DNA of 64,000 nucleotides, from the NCBI GenBank assembly GCA_903994635.1, contig CAJEXQ010000004.1:1-64000 (forward strand), written 5' to 3'. The notes beneath the pieces were generated by a model, which worked only from the letters and a program-made list of their open reading frames with translations, searched no databases and was not told where the DNA came from. The number at the start of each line of letters is the position of its first letter. The first letter of the stretch is position 1. Source of the DNA: an uncultured Chlorobiaceae bacterium (lineage in GTDB: Bacteria > Bacteroidota > Chlorobiia > Chlorobiales > Chlorobiaceae). The position numbers and the translations under genes were made by a program. Below are positions 61,565-64,000 of the stretch, piece after piece.

Positions 61565-63505
61565 ATGACACGCCTCAACGCCGGAATCCCTGAAGGGCCG
61601 TTGGCTGGAAAATGGACTGCATACAAATCGGGCTGCAAGCTTGTAAACCCCAGCAATAAACGCAAACTTGACATTATTGTCATAGGCACCGGCCTTGCGG
61701 GAGCCTCGGCTGCTGCATCGCTCGGGGAACTTGGCTACAAAGTCAAGGTCTTCTGCTACCAGGATACTCCCCGCCGGGCCCACAGCATTGCTGCACAGGG
61801 GGGAATCAATGCCGCCAAAAACTATCCAAACGACGGTGACAGCGCCTACCGGCTCTTTTACGACACCATCAAAGGTGGCGATTACAGGGCACGGGAAGCC
61901 AACGTCTACCGGCTTGCTGAAGTGAGCAACCAGATTATTGACCTCTGCGTCGCGCAGGGAGTTCCTTTCGCCCGCGACTATGGGGGGCTGTTGGCCAATC
62001 GCTCCTTCGGAGGCGCACAGGTCTCAAGAACCTTTTATGCGAGAGGTCAGACCGGTCAGCAACTGCTGCTCGGTGCATACAGTGCCCTGAGCCGCCAGAT
62101 TGCTGCCGGCAATGTTACCTTGTTCAATCGCCGTGATGTCCTTGATACGGTACTGGTTGATGGAAAAGCTCGCGGGATTATTGCACGGAACCTTGTTACC
62201 GGAGAGATAGAGCGCCATGCAGCCCATGCGGTGGTGCTTGCCAATGGCGGCTATGGCAATGTTTTTTTTCTCTCAACCAACGCGATGGGTTCCAACGTAA
62301 CGCCAGCATGGAGTGCCTACAAGAAAGGGGCGATGTTTGCCAACCCCTCCTTTACCCAGATTCATCCGACCTGCATTCCGGTGCATGGCGACGCGCAGTC
62401 AAAGCTTACCCTGATGAGCGAAAGTCTTCGAAACGACGGCAGGATATGGGTTCCCGCCAGGAAAAAGGATGTCGAGAAACTGAGAGCCCAGTCGATCAAG
62501 CCTTCTGACATTCCTGAGGGAGACCGCGATTACTATCTCGAACGTCGCTACCCGGCCTTTGGTAACCTTGTGCCGAGAGATGTGGCCTCCAGGGCAGCCA
62601 AAGAGCGTTGCGATGCAGGTTTCGGTGTTGGCAGAACCGGGGTTGCCGTTTATCTTGACTTTGCCGATGCCATCAAGCGCAAGGGTCACGATACTATAGA
62701 TGCCCTTTACGGCAACCTTTTTCAGATGTACGAGCAGATTGTGGCCGAGAGCCCTTATGAGACACCGATGATGATCTATCCTGCAGTACACTATACCATG
62801 GGAGGCCTCTGGGTCGATTACAACCTGATGACTACTATTCCTGGTCTCTATGCCATTGGAGAGTGCAACTTTTCCGACCATGGGGCAAACCGCCTTGGCG
62901 CTTCGGCGCTTATGCAGGGCCTGGCCGATGGCTATTTCGTTCTCCCCTATACCATTGGCAACTACCTGGCCGCAGAAATCCATACACCCCGCTTCGATAC
63001 AGCTGCTCCCGAATTTACCGTTGCGGCCGAAGCCGTCAGCGACCGCCTGAATCAGATGAAAAACAGTGGAGGGAAAGAGTCTGTCGATCATTTTCATCGC
63101 CGTCTCGGAAAAATAATGTGGGAGTATTGCGGGATGGCACGAAACGACGCGGGTCTTACCGAAGCACTTTATCTTATTACTGAGCTGCGACACGAATATT
63201 CACGGGGGGTACGGATTCCCGGAGCTCTGGATGAATACAATCCTGAACTTGAGAAAGCGTGCAGGGTTGCTGATTTTATTGAGCTCGGGGAGCTTATGGT
63301 GCGTGATGCCCAGCAGCGAAAAGAGTCGTGCGGTGGACACTTCAGGGAAGAGTATCAAACCAGCGAAGGTGAAGCGTTACGCAATGATGAAAAGTTTGCT
63401 TTTGTGGCGGGATGGGAATACAGGGGGCGTGAGGTTGCGGCTGGGCTCCACCGTGAGGAACTTCAATTTAACGAGATCAAGCTCTCCCAGCGGAGCTACA
63501 AATAG
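61565..63505 (+). CDS. sdhA: Succinate dehydrogenase/fumarate reductase flavoprotein subunit
   Basis: This 646-residue flavoprotein interconverts succinate and fumarate. It has the FAD loop [20 protein letters not shown] (about 38-57), [18 protein letters not shown] with the FAD-linking His, the HPTC motif in [36 protein letters not shown] with active-site His, and [20 protein letters not shown]. The C-terminal helical domain ends in [17 protein letters not shown]. It lies between sdhC and sdhB in the usual order C-A-B. Confidence 0.95.
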   Translation: MTRLNAGIPEGPLAGKWTAYKSGCKLVNPSNKRKLDIIVIGTGLAGASAAASLGELGYKVKVFCYQDTPRRAHSIAAQGGINAAKNYPNDGDSAYRLFYDTIKGGDYRAREANVYRLAEVSNQIIDLCVAQGVPFARDYGGLLANRSFGGAQVSRTFYARGQTGQQLLLGAYSALSRQIAAGNVTLFNRRDVLDTVLVDGKARGIIARNLVTGEIERHAAHAVVLANGGYGNVFFLSTNAMGSNVTPAWSAYKKGAMFANPSFTQIHPTCIPVHGDAQSKLTLMSESLRNDGRIWVPARKKDVEKLRAQSIKPSDIPEGDRDYYLERRYPAFGNLVPRDVASRAAKERCDAGFGVGRTGVAVYLDFADAIKRKGHDTIDALYGNLFQMYEQIVAESPYETPMMIYPAVHYTMGGLWVDYNLMTTIPGLYAIGECNFSDHGANRLGASALMQGLADGYFVLPYTIGNYLAAEIHTPRFDTAAPEFTVAAEAVSDRLNQMKNSGGKESVDHFHRRLGKIMWEYCGMARNDAGLTEALYLITELRHEYSRGVRIPGALDEYNPELEKACRVADFIELGELMVRDAQQRKESCGGHFREEYQTSEGEALRNDEKFAFVAGWEYRGREVAAGLHREELQFNEIKLSQRSYK

Positions 63506-63513
63506 CTGTTATC

Positions 63514-64000
63514 ATGAAATTTACGCTGAAAATTTGGCGGCAGAAAAACGTTACGGAGAAAGGAGAGATGGTCTCCTACGATGTTTCAGACATCTCGCCC
63601 GACAGCTCTTTTTTCGAAATGCTCGATACCCTGAATCAGCAGCTTATCATGACTGGCGGCGACCCGGTCTCCTTTGATCACGACTGCCGGGAGGGTATTT
63701 GCGGTACATGCAGTCTCTATATCAACGGACGTCCACATGGCCCGGTCAAGGGTGTCACCACCTGCCAGCTCCATATGCGCTCATTTACTTCAGGCTCTAC
63801 CATCCAGATCGAACCCTGGCGGGCAAAGGCCTTTCCTGTCATCAGTGATCTTATTGTTGATCGGAGCGCCTTCGACAGCATCATACAGGCGGGCGGGTAT
63901 GTATCGGTCAATACTGGCGGTGTGCCGGATGCCAATACCATTCCGGTGCCGAAAGAGAGATCTGACGCTGCTTTTGATGCCGCGAGCTGTATCGGATGCG
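63514..64000 (+). CDS. sdhB: Succinate dehydrogenase/fumarate reductase iron-sulfur subunit (partial)
   Basis: The gene starts at ATG 63514, nine bases after sdhA, and runs off the window end after about 162 codons. The [2Fe-2S] domain has the motif CREGICGTC (C58, C63, C66) with the fourth ligand C84 in TTCQLHM. The next domain begins with CIGC (C159, C162), the first ligands of the [4Fe-4S] or [3Fe-4S] clusters. It links the flavin to quinone in SdhC. Confidence 0.95.
   Translation, partial: MKFTLKIWRQKNVTEKGEMVSYDVSDISPDSSFFEMLDTLNQQLIMTGGDPVSFDHDCREGICGTCSLYINGRPHGPVKGVTTCQLHMRSFTSGSTIQIEPWRAKAFPVISDLIVDRSAFDSIIQAGGYVSVNTGGVPDANTIPVPKERSDAAFDAASCIGC

Noticed and set aside
62399-63193. 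A 264-residue open frame antisense to sdhA
   Set aside because: sdhA is intact with all active-site motifs; the antisense frame has no recognisable features.

Overview
The window reads as a chromosomal replication-origin segment of a green sulfur bacterium (Chlorobi, Chlorobiaceae). This is an inference. It rests on a flavocytochrome c sulfide dehydrogenase with SoxYZ-like carriers, an F-type ATPase cluster that stops at atpH, succinate dehydrogenase/fumarate reductase genes fit for a reductive TCA cycle, a deoxyhypusine-synthase-like gene, and the overall style of the proteins. Almost all of it is housekeeping DNA. I see no CRISPR array, intact insertion sequence, prophage or genomic island.

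Positions 1-5000 hold the tail of a possible upstream gene, a DUF2461 gene, rnhB-yraN and gyrB. On the minus strand, 4.4-8.6 kb is a secD-secF-surA-like export and periplasmic folding operon. 8.8-11.4 kb is a sulfide-oxidation operon (soxY-like, soxZ-like, fccA, fccB) that ends in a strong terminator. From 11.6 to 17.4 kb the plus strand carries mnmG, a family B DNA polymerase and a flavodiiron protein; ParB-binding parS sites lie just before and just after mnmG.

The origin is at about 21.7-22.2 kb. dnaA, dnaN, recF and a DciA-type (DUF721) gene run leftward from it, and rpmH, rnpA, yidD and yidC run rightward. The intergenic region has DnaA-box-like TTATCAACA repeats, including a perfect 16-bp inverted repeat. 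PAP2 phosphatase, rlmD-like methyltransferase, rhomboid protease, pgk, mltG and chorismate mutase genes follow.

From 30.9 to 47.1 kb is a compact division and cell wall cluster on the plus strand: rsmH-ftsL-ftsI-murE-murF-mraY-murD-ftsW-murG-murC-ftsQ-ftsA-ftsZ, with a CoA-transferase gene attached at the end. mraZ, murB and ddl are not in it. A convergent pgeF-like gene precedes the Fo part of the ATP synthase (atpZ, an AtpI-like gene, atpB, atpE, atpF) plus atpH. Then come tRNA-Ala(CGC), bamD and nadD. On the minus strand is trpS-HAD-argS. The small SRP RNA, the deoxyhypusine-synthase-like gene, rlpA, an alpha/beta hydrolase and sdhC-sdhA-sdhB follow; sdhB is cut by the window end.

The most interesting points are the SoxY-like protein that lacks GGCGG but ends in a terminal Cys, the parS pair around mnmG, an FtsZ with a Lys in the tubulin signature and three repeated C-terminal tail motifs, an arginyl-tRNA synthetase with both His of HIGH replaced, and a deoxyhypusine synthase homologue whose substrate in a bacterium is unclear.
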